Assembly (NCBI GenBank): GCA_905187695.1
Contig: CAJJIY010000009.1
Location: 1-49,537, forward strand
Source of the DNA: an uncultured Eubacteriales bacterium
GTDB lineage: Bacteria; Bacillota; Clostridia; Oscillospirales; CAG-272
Direction of reading: 5' to 3'
Length of the DNA stretch: 49,537 bases
Part shown: positions 15,432-22,738 of the stretch, piece after piece
Layout: each line of letters starts with the position of its first letter
Numbering within the stretch: the first letter of the stretch is position 1
The notes under the pieces: generated by a model
Database searches by the model: none
What the model was told of the DNA's origin: nothing
The model's input: only the letters and a program-made list of their open reading frames with translations
Made by a program: the position numbers and the translations under genes

Positions 15432-17414
15432 ATGGAAAACAATGAAAAGAAAACCTCCGGATTTCTCCGGAAGACGGGTGCCTTTTTCGCGGGACTCGGA
15501 AAAACCGTGTGGCGTTGGATACGGCGTATGGTGCTGGGTGCCAGCAAAGATCTGGCCGCCGATGAAAATGACATTTTCGCGGTGGAAAAGCTGGAAAGCC
15601 CCTCCCGGATGGCTGTTAAAACTTTCTTCAGACGCAAACTGGCCGTGGCGGCCCTCTGCGTGCTGATCCTCCTTTTCCTGTTCGTCTTTATCGGGCCGCT
15701 GTTTGTTCCGATGGATGTCAACTTTACCGACACCAACCAGGGTAACATTGCCCCCAATCTTTCCATGCGTTCGGTCCCCGGAAAGCTGAAAAAGCAGATC
15801 GCCTACATCGACGGTTATGCCAATTTTACGCTCGGTGTAAGCAAGGATCACACACTGTATGCCTGGGGATATACCAAAAACGCATTGACCAAAGCCGACT
15901 ATGCCGATTTTCCGAAAGAGATCCAGAAAGGCAATGTTTTCGCCGTCTCCACCGGCACTGACCACGCCATTGCCATTACGACGGACGGCAAGCTGGTCGG
16001 TTGGGGCAACAATACCCGTGCGCAGTACGGGCGCAACGATTCCCTCAACGAGGATGACCCGGTCATTTTCTGGCCGGAAGAACTGGTGGCAAACGGTCTG
16101 GACACCTCCAAGGTCCAGCAGCTGGTCTGCGGCTATCAGGTTTCGGCACTGGTTTATGACGGTCATCTTTATATGTGGGGCAACGCCAACGCCTGCTCCA
16201 ATATGCGCGCCGCCATGCGGGGCCCGGACGGAAACGGCTATGACGGCGTCAAAAAAGTATCCCTCACCAATTACTATGTCACGCTCCTCATGGAGGATGG
16301 CAGCATCGTTTCCCCCGACAACATTCTGAAACCGGAATCTGCACAGTCCTCCCGCGGCCAGTCGGTGCGCCTGCTTTCTTACCTGGAGACCAAGAAAGTA
16401 AAAGATATTGATGCCAGCAACAACTGCTTTGCCTTTGTCACCGAAGACGGCGAAGTGCTTGTACAGGGCGCCTCCAAATACGGCGAGGCCAAATGCAGCC
16501 TTCCCGCCGGTGAAAAAGCCGTGAAGATCACAGCCGGCGCGTTCCACTTTGCGGTGCTGACCGAATCCGGAAAGGCCTACGCCTGGGGTGCCAACGATAA
16601 AGGACAGTGTAAGGTCAACGGCAAGGAATGTGCCGATGTGTTTGCCGGCGCTTATCAGACCTATCTGGTGGACAATGAGGGCAAGCTCATCAAATCCGTG
16701 GGGCTTCGCGGCTATCCCTTCGGCACAGACAACCGCGGCCGCGATACCTTTACGCGCATCGTGCACGGCGGCAAAATGACCATGACCATCGGTGCGGTGG
16801 CCGTCATCGTCTCCACTGTGATCGCCATCATCATCGGTTGTCTTTCCGGTTATTTCGGCGGTTGGGTGGATATGCTCCTTATGCGCGTCACCGAGATCTT
16901 TTCTGCCATTCCCTTCCTGCCGTTTGCCATGCTTCTTTCCTACATTCTTTCCACCCGACCCATCGGCGAGACCATGCGGATATTTATCATCATGCTGATC
17001 CTCGGTCTCCTTTCCTGGACCGGATTGGCCCGGATGATTCGCGGACAGGTGCTGGCCGAGCGTGAAAAAGAATTCGTGCTGGCGGCCAAAGCCATGGGCA
17101 TCAAGGAAAAACGCATTGCCTTCAAGCACATCCTGCCCAATGTCATTTCGGTCATACTGGTCAGCATGACGCTGGATTTTGCCGGATGCCTGCTTACCGA
17201 ATCCTCGCTTTCCTATCTCGGATTCGGCGTTCAGCAGCCGCGCCCGACCTGGGGCAATATGCTCAACGGTGCCAACAACTCCACCGTCATCCAGACCTAC
17301 TGGTGGCAGTGGTTCTTCCCGGCTCTTTTCCTCTCAATTGCCACCATCAGCATCAACATCATCGGCGACACGCTCCGGGATGTCCTTGACCCCCGCAGCA
17401 GTCAGGAAAAGTGA
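15432..17414 (+). CDS. OppC-type permease with a large RCC1-like repeat insertion
   Basis: A 660-residue protein, about twice a normal OppC (about 300). Residues 69-93 are transmembrane helix 1. Residues 430-660 are a normal OppC core: GTDNRGRDTFTRIVHGG, then five helices with the EAA loop (AAKAMGIKEKRIAFKHILPN) and the C-terminal DTLRDVLDPR. Between them, residues about 122-425 form roughly seven RCC1-type repeats with the pattern G-x-x-H/Y-x-x-x-L-x-x-D-G-x-x-x-x-W-G. By topology this insert is outside the cell, where it could fold as a seven-bladed beta-propeller. GGAGG precedes the ATG, 10 bases after OppB. It may meet the binding protein or bind cell wall or peptide. Residues 1-60 form a cytosolic basic extension. 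Confidence 0.9.
   Translation: MENNEKKTSGFLRKTGAFFAGLGKTVWRWIRRMVLGASKDLAADENDIFAVEKLESPSRMAVKTFFRRKLAVAALCVLILLFLFVFIGPLFVPMDVNFTDTNQGNIAPNLSMRSVPGKLKKQIAYIDGYANFTLGVSKDHTLYAWGYTKNALTKADYADFPKEIQKGNVFAVSTGTDHAIAITTDGKLVGWGNNTRAQYGRNDSLNEDDPVIFWPEELVANGLDTSKVQQLVCGYQVSALVYDGHLYMWGNANACSNMRAAMRGPDGNGYDGVKKVSLTNYYVTLLMEDGSIVSPDNILKPESAQSSRGQSVRLLSYLETKKVKDIDASNNCFAFVTEDGEVLVQGASKYGEAKCSLPAGEKAVKITAGAFHFAVLTESGKAYAWGANDKGQCKVNGKECADVFAGAYQTYLVDNEGKLIKSVGLRGYPFGTDNRGRDTFTRIVHGGKMTMTIGAVAVIVSTVIAIIIGCLSGYFGGWVDMLLMRVTEIFSAIPFLPFAMLLSYILSTRPIGETMRIFIIMLILGLLSWTGLARMIRGQVLAEREKEFVLAAKAMGIKEKRIAFKHILPNVISVILVSMTLDFAGCLLTESSLSYLGFGVQQPRPTWGNMLNGANNSTVIQTYWWQWFFPALFLSIATISINIIGDTLRDVLDPRSSQEK
15795..16706 (+). 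repeat. RCC1-like repeats within the OppC-type permease
   Basis: Repeat cores at permease residues about 128-146 (SKDHTLYAWG), 175-192 (TTDGKLVGWG), 234-250 (VYDGHLYMWG), 280-293 (MEDGSIVSP), 330-346 (TEDGEVLVQG), 369-386 (TESGKAYAWG) and 406-422 (DNEGKLIKS). Blades four, five and seven are degenerate. Confidence 0.85.
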
Positions 17415-17431
17415 GAGGAGGAACTGTTATT

Positions 17432-18451
17432 ATGGCATTACTTGAAATCAAAAACCTTCACACTTGCTTCAAGACCCGCAAGGGCATTGTCCGCGCGGTC
17501 AATGATGTTTCCTACAAACTGGACGAACAGCGCACCATCGGTATCGTGGGCGAATCCGGCTCGGGCAAATCGGTCTCGGCCATGAGTATTCTCCGGCTGT
17601 TGGACGGAAACGGCTATATCTCGGATGGTGAAATCCTCTTTGAGGGCAAGGATCTGACCAAGATCCCGCTTCAGGAGATGTATGACATCCGCGGCAACAA
17701 AATTTCGGTCATTTTCCAGGAGCCGATGACCTCGCTCAACCCGGTCTTCTCCATCGGTCGCCAGCTGGCGGAACCTTTTATGATCCATCAGCATCTCAAA
17801 AAGAAGGCGGCCATGGCCCACGCAGTGGAAATGCTGCAAAGCGTGCAGATTCCGAACCCGGAAGCAGTCATGCGGCAATATCCGCACCAGCTTTCCGGCG
17901 GTATGCGCCAGCGCGTGATGATTGCCATTGCGCTGGCCTGCCGGCCGAAGATCCTCATTGCAGACGAGCCGACCACCGCGCTGGATGTGACCATTCAGGC
18001 GCAGATCCTGCGTTTGATGAACGATCTTCAGCGTGAAAACGGCACTTCCATCATTTTCATCACGCATGACCTTGGCGTCATCAATGAAATGGCGGACGAT
18101 GTGGTGGTCATGTATTGCGGTCAGGTGGTGGAGCAGGCCTCGGCCCGCACCATTTTCACCGACTGTGAAAAGAGCCACCCCTACACCGAGGGGCTCATGT
18201 TCTCCATCCCCCGTATTGACAACATCACGCATAAACTGGAGCCAATCCCTGGCACAGTCCCGCACCCGCTGGCACTGCCCAAGGGCTGTAAGTTCGCGCC
18301 GCGGTGCAAATACTGCACGCAAAAGTGTATCGACGAAGAACCCAAACTGCAAGATGTCGGCAACGGTCAGCTGATCCGTTGCTTCTATCCCGAAAAGGAG
18401 GTGCGCCGCAGTGAAGAACACAGATGTATTACTGTCCATCACGAATCTTAA
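17432..18451 (+). CDS. Oligopeptide ABC transporter ATPase, OppD type
   Basis: A 339-residue ATPase energising peptide uptake. Walker A GESGSGKS, Q-loop FQEPMTSLNP, signature LSGGMRQRV, Walker B LIADEPTTALD and the switch His in ITHDLGV are all intact. The C-terminal oligopeptide-transporter domain has the cysteines (KFAPRCKYCTQKC) known in OppD/DppD, some of which hold an iron-sulfur cluster in relatives. ATG at 17432 is chosen because GAGAGGAGG lies about 10 bases upstream; a GTG at 17411 overlaps the OppC stop. The last 14 codons overlap the OppF gene. Confidence 0.95.
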   Translation: MALLEIKNLHTCFKTRKGIVRAVNDVSYKLDEQRTIGIVGESGSGKSVSAMSILRLLDGNGYISDGEILFEGKDLTKIPLQEMYDIRGNKISVIFQEPMTSLNPVFSIGRQLAEPFMIHQHLKKKAAMAHAVEMLQSVQIPNPEAVMRQYPHQLSGGMRQRVMIAIALACRPKILIADEPTTALDVTIQAQILRLMNDLQRENGTSIIFITHDLGVINEMADDVVVMYCGQVVEQASARTIFTDCEKSHPYTEGLMFSIPRIDNITHKLEPIPGTVPHPLALPKGCKFAPRCKYCTQKCIDEEPKLQDVGNGQLIRCFYPEKEVRRSEEHRCITVHHES

Positions 18452-20039
18452 AAAATACTTCCCCGTGGCCAAGTCCTCCATTTTTCAGCGCGAACAGTTT
18501 TATGTGAAAGCCAACGAGGACATCACGCTGAACATTCACCGCGGCGAGACCATCGGCATCGTCGGCGAGTCGGGATGCGGCAAATCCACACTGGGTCGCG
18601 TGCTGTTGCAACTCTATGAACAGACCGCAGGTACCACCATGTATTACGGCCGTTCCCTCTCCTCTCTGGCGCCCGCTTATGTCATGGATACGCTCCGGCA
18701 TGCCGACAAATATCTCTCTCGGCTCCGGCACAAAGAAGCGCATGCAGCGGCCATGACCCAGAAATGCGAAGAACTGGGCGAAAACGCTTCTTTCTTCGAT
18801 CATCAGCGGAAAAATCTGGCCGTGGCCGATGCGCAGACCGCACTTTCGCACATTGCCAAACTGTTGGGCGGCTTTATGGTGGCGGATACCAAGGAAGGAT
18901 CGGCTCTGCTTTACAAAAAAGCCGAATTGGACGCCAAAAAGTTGACCGTTGAAACCGAAATTCAGGATTTCCGGCTGGAACTGGAAACGCTGGATGCCGA
19001 CATAGCTAAAAACGAAAACGAAAAAAAGCTGCCCGCACTGAACCGCAAAAAAGCAAAAATTTCGGCAATGCTCCAAAAGCTGGAGGCGCAATCCGCGGCT
19101 CTTGACGAGCAGACTGTAAAGGCCGTGGCGGAAATTGAGGCATTGCGTGAAAAACACCGGGGCGAAGAAGAATTTGCGCGCTATGAAGCCATGCTGGACG
19201 ACGGCATCGACCTCTCGCGCCTCAAATATTCCGAAATGCGCCTGCTGCGCCGGGATCTTCAGATCATTTTTCAGGATCCCTATTCCTCGCTCAATCCCCG
19301 CATGACCATCGGCCAGATCATCGAAGAAGGCCTGGTGACGCATAAGTTTTTCAAGCACGGCTCACCCAAAATGAAGGAGTATATTCTGGATGTCATGCGG
19401 CAGTGCGGCCTGCAGGACTATATGCTTCACCGCTATCCGCATCAGTTTTCCGGCGGTCAGCGTCAGCGTGTCTCCATCGCACGGGCATTGGCCGTAAAAC
19501 CGCAGTTCGTCGTGTGCGACGAATGTGTTTCGACGCTGGATGTATCCATTCAGTCACAGATTATCAACCTGCTTCAGGAGCTTAAGGAAAAAGAACACCT
19601 CACCTATATGTTCATTTCACATGACCTTTCTGTGGTGCGCTACATTTCCGACCGCATCTGCGTTATGTATCTGGGAAATATCGTAGAACTGGCCGATGCC
19701 AAGACCATCTTCGAGGACCCCAGACATCCCTATACGGTTGCGCTTCTTTCTTCCATCCCGACCACCGATATGGAGAGCCTGAAAAAAGATCGGATCCTGC
19801 TGGAAGGCAATATCCCCTCCCCCATCAGACCTCCGGAAGGGTGTAAATTCCACACCCGTTGCTACATGGCCTGCGACAAATGCAAACGCGTTCCGCCTCC
19901 GCTGACCGAGGTAGAGCCCGGCCATTTCCTTGCCTGCCATTTCCCGGAAAGGAAGATGGACGAAAACGGAAACTATCTTTTCGAGCTTCCCAAAACCGAA
20001 AAGAAATCCATGAAAATTCACTTTGAGGACGAAGAATGA
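18411..20039 (+). CDS. Oligopeptide ABC transporter ATPase, OppF type, with coiled-coil insertion
   Basis: A 542-residue ATPase; normal OppF is about 310-330. Walker A (GESGCGKST, 52-60) and the Q-loop (IFQDPYSSLNPRMT, from 286) are separated by an extra 185 residues or so, rich in Glu, Lys, Ala and Leu in a heptad-like pattern (around KAELDAKKLTVETEI), so a coiled coil is likely. The signature FSGGQRQRV and switch His (SHDLSV) are intact; Walker B reads VVCDECVSTLD, with Cys where Pro is usual. The C-terminal CKFHTRCYMACDKC motif matches the family. The GTG start at 18411 is set by AAAAGGAGG and overlaps OppD by 41 bases. Confidence 0.92.
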   Translation: MKNTDVLLSITNLKKYFPVAKSSIFQREQFYVKANEDITLNIHRGETIGIVGESGCGKSTLGRVLLQLYEQTAGTTMYYGRSLSSLAPAYVMDTLRHADKYLSRLRHKEAHAAAMTQKCEELGENASFFDHQRKNLAVADAQTALSHIAKLLGGFMVADTKEGSALLYKKAELDAKKLTVETEIQDFRLELETLDADIAKNENEKKLPALNRKKAKISAMLQKLEAQSAALDEQTVKAVAEIEALREKHRGEEEFARYEAMLDDGIDLSRLKYSEMRLLRRDLQIIFQDPYSSLNPRMTIGQIIEEGLVTHKFFKHGSPKMKEYILDVMRQCGLQDYMLHRYPHQFSGGQRQRVSIARALAVKPQFVVCDECVSTLDVSIQSQIINLLQELKEKEHLTYMFISHDLSVVRYISDRICVMYLGNIVELADAKTIFEDPRHPYTVALLSSIPTTDMESLKKDRILLEGNIPSPIRPPEGCKFHTRCYMACDKCKRVPPPLTEVEPGHFLACHFPERKMDENGNYLFELPKTEKKSMKIHFEDEE

Positions 20040-20233
20040 TCTGGCGGCGTCTGAAAAAAGGAGACCCCAAAAAGGCCGAAGAAATCAAAAAGGCGCTTGA
20101 AGAGCGGCCGGACAAAGGAAAAGACACGCTTGCGCTTCTCCTTTCCGCTTTTCTCACCATTGCCCTCCCTGCCATCCTCATTCTGGTGGCCTTCGGCCTT
20201 CTCATTCTCTTCCTTTTCGGCGGATTTTCCTAA
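20036..20233 (+). CDS. Small single-pass membrane protein
   Basis: A 65-residue protein with a charged, lysine- and glutamate-rich N-terminal half and one or two hydrophobic helices near the C-terminus (LLLSAFLTIALPAILILVAF and on). Its ATG overlaps the OppF stop by four bases (ATGA), so it is coupled to the transporter and lies before the operon terminator. It may be a small accessory subunit of the transporter; no family recognised. Confidence 0.7.
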   Translation: MIWRRLKKGDPKKAEEIKKALEERPDKGKDTLALLLSAFLTIALPAILILVAFGLLILFLFGGFS

Positions 20234-20238
20234 AGACA

Positions 20239-20276
20239 AAAAAGAACAGGACGGCTTTTGCCGTCCTGTTCTTTTT
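20239..20276 (+). terminator. Terminator of the oligopeptide transporter operon
   Basis: A 17-base-pair perfect stem (20239-20255 with 20260-20276) with a TTTT loop, ending in a run of five T. Confidence 0.92.
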
Positions 20277-20281
20277 GCGAT

Positions 20282-20333
20282 ATTGCGGATAAAAGGTGTC
20301 TAAACAGGGGTAATTGCGAACAAAAGGTGTCTA
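20282..20333. repeat. Pair of direct repeats at the left edge of the island (possible IS end)
   Basis: Two copies of a 21-base unit, at 20282-20302 and 20313-20333, share ATTGCG at one end and AAAAGGTGTCTA at the other and are offset by 31 bases. Closely spaced repeats of this kind are typical of the multiple terminal repeats of IS21-like elements, but no transposase is present. The stop codon of the neighbouring 178-residue ORF lies in the second copy. Confidence 0.5.
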
Positions 20334-20867
20334 CCAATTCTTCCATTCGCCGAATCCGTGGTATGCTGCCATGCCGCTTGCAATTGATATAAACAGCGAT
20401 ATTATGCCCCAGCCGATTGTGCCGCCATTCGTCCAGTCTACGATCGTCCAAATGAAAAATCCTGTGCATACAATTAAACTGAATATCGTTGCTGCCTTGT
20501 TGTCCCGCACTTCGGTCGCTGGGTTCTTTGCGTAATTTATTTGGTGCTGCACTCTTCCTATGAAAGGTAGCGGATCACATTGATATGGAACATCGACATA
20601 AAAATCGTATACTTCGTTGCTTTTGGTAATGACCTGTATCCTATGGCGCTGTTCTTTTATCTTTGCTGCATCGAGACAGACGATGGAAACGATGTCTACC
20701 AAATTGATATCTATTATTATTTCTTCGTTGTTGATACCGAAGACCGCCAGCAGCTTTTTTCGATTGTCATCCAGCACCAATCGAAAACCATATCTCTGTT
20801 TTATAAATTTTTCGCAGTATTCGGGTCCGCTCGTAATGCGTACCATAAACAACGCCTGCTGCAGCAT
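20331..20867 (-). CDS. Two-helix membrane protein, possibly cut at its C-terminus
   Basis: Up to 178 residues. The first 125 or so form a soluble domain with no recognised motif (IDINLVDIVSIVCLDAAKI, then YDFYVDVPYQCDPLPFIGRV); two hydrophobic helices follow (KAATIFSLIVCTGFFIWTIV and the GWGIISLFISIASGMAAYHG segment). The start is uncertain: no ribosome binding site precedes ATG 20867, and a later Met (MVRITSG) is possible. Its TAG stop is supplied by the direct-repeat sequence, so the original C-terminus may be missing. It is downstream of the lysine-rich small gene in the accessory island. Confidence 0.65.
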   Translation of the reverse strand: MLQQALFMVRITSGPEYCEKFIKQRYGFRLVLDDNRKKLLAVFGINNEEIIIDINLVDIVSIVCLDAAKIKEQRHRIQVITKSNEVYDFYVDVPYQCDPLPFIGRVQHQINYAKNPATEVRDNKAATIFSLIVCTGFFIWTIVDWTNGGTIGWGIISLFISIASGMAAYHGFGEWKNW

Positions 20868-20920
20868 TCGCGTTGTTATAAAAGGATTTGTGCTTGTTGG
20901 TATGATGCCATTTCATCCTC

Positions 20921-21094
20921 TCAATCTGCGTATGGATCGAACGGAACCCACTCTATCTGGCGGAGGTCGTCATACTCTGCGCGAGTGAGCTTTTTGCTTT
21001 GCTTCTTGGGCTGTACCTGCGTTGCTGCTTTTTTCTTCGTGGGAGATTTCTTTTTATTTGTAGCTGGCTTTTTCTTTGTGTTGTTATTTTCCAT
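20921..21094 (-). CDS. Small lysine-rich protein, 57 residues
   Basis: ATG at 21094 follows GGAGGAAAAAC, an excellent ribosome binding site, and has its own promoter at 21124-21152. The first 36 residues are very basic and repetitive (NNNTKKKPATNKKK, SPTKKKAATQ); the last 20 (TRAEYDDLRQIEWVPFDPY) look like a short folded or docking segment. The basic tail suggests nucleic-acid or membrane-surface binding. No family recognised. Confidence 0.7.
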   Translation of the reverse strand: MENNNTKKKPATNKKKSPTKKKAATQVQPKKQSKKLTRAEYDDLRQIEWVPFDPYAD

Positions 21095-21123
21095 GTTTTT
21101 CCTCCAGCGGTGTTATTTCCCTT

Positions 21124-21152
21124 ATTATATCACAACTCTGCGTTTCTTACAA
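21124..21152 (-). promoter_or_regulatory. Promoter of the small lysine-rich gene
   Basis: Minus strand TTGTAA (21147-21152), 17 bases, TATAAT (21124-21129). Confidence 0.6.
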
Positions 21153-21168
21153 CCCTTCTTGGTGATGT

Positions 21169-21483
21169 TTATGTAAAACTTACGCCCATGCTTGCCAAGC
21201 TAGCGATAGCGCCGATAATCGACACAACGAGGTAAAGCACCTTGCCGCCTCGCGCACCAAACCAGATGCCGAAGCCCGATGCCACCATCATGATCGCGCC
21301 TGTGATGAAATAGGGCGATGTAACGTATTCCTCAACCGCATATTTGATACCTTCCCAGATCCAAGGGAAAAATGCGACGATCGTCTGCCAGATGCCGTCC
21401 ACCACTGCTCCGAGTGCGCCCCATCCGCAGAAGACCACGATCAGCACAGCAAGCGCGCTGACCTTAAAAATGGCTTTGCTCAA
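21169..21483 (-). CDS. Small membrane protein, 104 residues
   Basis: A hydrophobic protein with about three predicted helices: residues 8-28 (SALAVLIVVFCGWGALGAVV), a middle FITGAIMMVASGFGIWFG, and a C-terminal VLYLVVSIIGAIASLASMG. It starts with TTG at 21483, seven bases after AAAGGAGG, only 15 bases after the SWIM gene stop, so it is in the same transcript. In a defence-like context small multi-helix proteins can be membrane-damaging effectors, but nothing in this sequence proves that. Confidence 0.7.
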   Translation of the reverse strand: MSKAIFKVSALAVLIVVFCGWGALGAVVDGIWQTIVAFFPWIWEGIKYAVEEYVTSPYFITGAIMMVASGFGIWFGARGGKVLYLVVSIIGAIASLASMGVSFT

Positions 21484-21498
21484 TTATTTCCTCCTTTT

Positions 21499-22320
21499 TC
21501 AAATAGTGATGCTGCCTGCTTCTTTCCCGTCAATAGCAAAGGTGAACAGCGTACCCTTGCACACTGCTGCGAAGTATCCGCTCTTTTCGTACTCCGCTGC
21601 GTAATTCTTTTCGATGATATCCAGCGTCTCGCGCAGCTGTAACATAGCAGCGAATTCGTGCTTGCAGTTGTAGCTGCAGTAGCAACCGCAAATGAGCCTG
21701 CTGATCATTCCGTTCTTGTATTCGAACTCTACCTCGTAGTTTTCGGTGCCTTCCACGATGGCATATCCGCTGGTGCCGTCAATACTTATGTACCGCACTC
21801 TGTTTTCCATGTAGTATTCGTGTCCGCGCTCTGCTACATCGTGGCTGATCTTCATGTCCTTGAGACTGTCGAGCGCGAATGCATCCTCGTCGCTGCTGCC
21901 GCTCACGTACTCATCATCCTCCGCGTCGGGTGCCTTATACCATGTGCGCACCTTTGCCTGCGGTAATGCGTCGCGGTCAAATGTAACGAAGTGTGATCCT
22001 GCCAAATGGAATGTGCCATGTACCTCGGTATCCACCAGTGCTATGACGCGCTGATACTTGGATAGCTTGATCTTGAAGTTGTATGCCACATCCACAACGC
22101 GACCGCGCAAGCCCTCCAGCTTACCGTCTACATAAACGAGGTCGCCACGACGAAGGTCGAACTTGTCATTGAAGTATGCCAACGTCATATTGCGCATCGG
22201 GAAATGTATCTGTACCACAGACTTCACGGGTGCTTGGCTGCGTGGTGCTGTGATCACGGGTGCTGATTCAATTGTGTCTTCTTCGGATATTGCCGCCGCA
22301 AAGCCTATCTTGTACTTCAT
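21499..22320 (-). CDS. SWIM zinc-finger protein
   Basis: A 273-residue protein. Near the C-terminus, Cys211-x-Cys213-x5-Cys219-x-His221 in ICGCYCSYNCKHEF is a SWIM zinc finger, a fold used for DNA or protein binding. It is preceded by the usual beta strands (YEVEFEYKNGMISRLICG) and followed by a helix. The first 130 residues carry a beta-rich region (LRRGDLVYVDGKLEGLRGRV), reminiscent of an SH3/KOW-like barrel, then an acidic linker. ATG at 22320 has GGAGGAAACA before it; the longer ORF lacks one. No helicase domain is fused, unlike many SWIM proteins. The role is unknown; island context suggests defence or regulation. Confidence 0.8.
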   Translation of the reverse strand: MKYKIGFAAAISEEDTIESAPVITAPRSQAPVKSVVQIHFPMRNMTLAYFNDKFDLRRGDLVYVDGKLEGLRGRVVDVAYNFKIKLSKYQRVIALVDTEVHGTFHLAGSHFVTFDRDALPQAKVRTWYKAPDAEDDEYVSGSSDEDAFALDSLKDMKISHDVAERGHEYYMENRVRYISIDGTSGYAIVEGTENYEVEFEYKNGMISRLICGCYCSYNCKHEFAAMLQLRETLDIIEKNYAAEYEKSGYFAAVCKGTLFTFAIDGKEAGSITI

Positions 22321-22356
22321 TTGTTTCCTCCTTGGGGCATATTTTATCACGTTTAC

Positions 22357-22385
22357 ATTATACCATACTTTTCGCCATTTGTCAT
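22357..22385 (-). promoter_or_regulatory. Promoter of the SWIM-protein gene
   Basis: Minus strand ATGACA (22380-22385), 17 bases, TATAAT (22357-22362). Confidence 0.6.
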
Positions 22386-22435
22386 TATACTTTTCGCCTT
22401 CCTCAAGAAAGACGAACGATTTCGTACACCTTGAA

Positions 22436-22480
22436 CGCAAAAAAGCCCTCGACCGTGGCGCTGTCCACTGCCGAGGGCTT
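22436..22480 (-). terminator. Terminator after the DUF262 operon
   Basis: On the minus strand, AAGCCCTCG (22472-22480) pairs with CGAGGGCTT (22443-22451), then TTTT. It separates the WYL-DUF262-59-residue transcript from the SWIM transcript. Confidence 0.8.
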
Positions 22481-22548
22481 GCTTTATGCTGCTTCGTATA
22501 CAAGTCTCCTACACGAGAAAAACTGCTTATATTGTTGAAAAGCGGACC

Positions 22549-22728
22549 TTAAAAAATATGTGGATAACGATTGTTAATATAGTAGTAGTTCACCAATGCG
22601 GGAGTATCGTCCACAAACTCTGAATACACTATTTCGCGGTCTTTATCTCCGTTGCCACCACCAAAATTATACACTTGGAAAAACGATGGAACGGGAAGCT
22701 TTTTATCATGTACGGGTATGTATTTCAT
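22549..22728 (-). CDS. Small protein of 59 residues coupled to the DUF262 nuclease
   Basis: ATG at 22728 is preceded by AGGAGG, which overlaps the TAG stop of the DUF262 gene, so translation should be coupled. The protein (MKYIPVHDKKLPVPSFFQVY to a C-terminal NNRYPHIF) is rich in aromatic residues and has no membrane segment. It could be an immunity-like or accessory subunit, or the N-terminal remnant of a longer gene, since it stops shortly before the terminator. No family recognised. Confidence 0.65.
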   Translation of the reverse strand: MKYIPVHDKKLPVPSFFQVYNFGGGNGDKDREIVYSEFVDDTPALVNYYYINNRYPHIF

Positions 22729-22738
22729 ATTGATCCTC

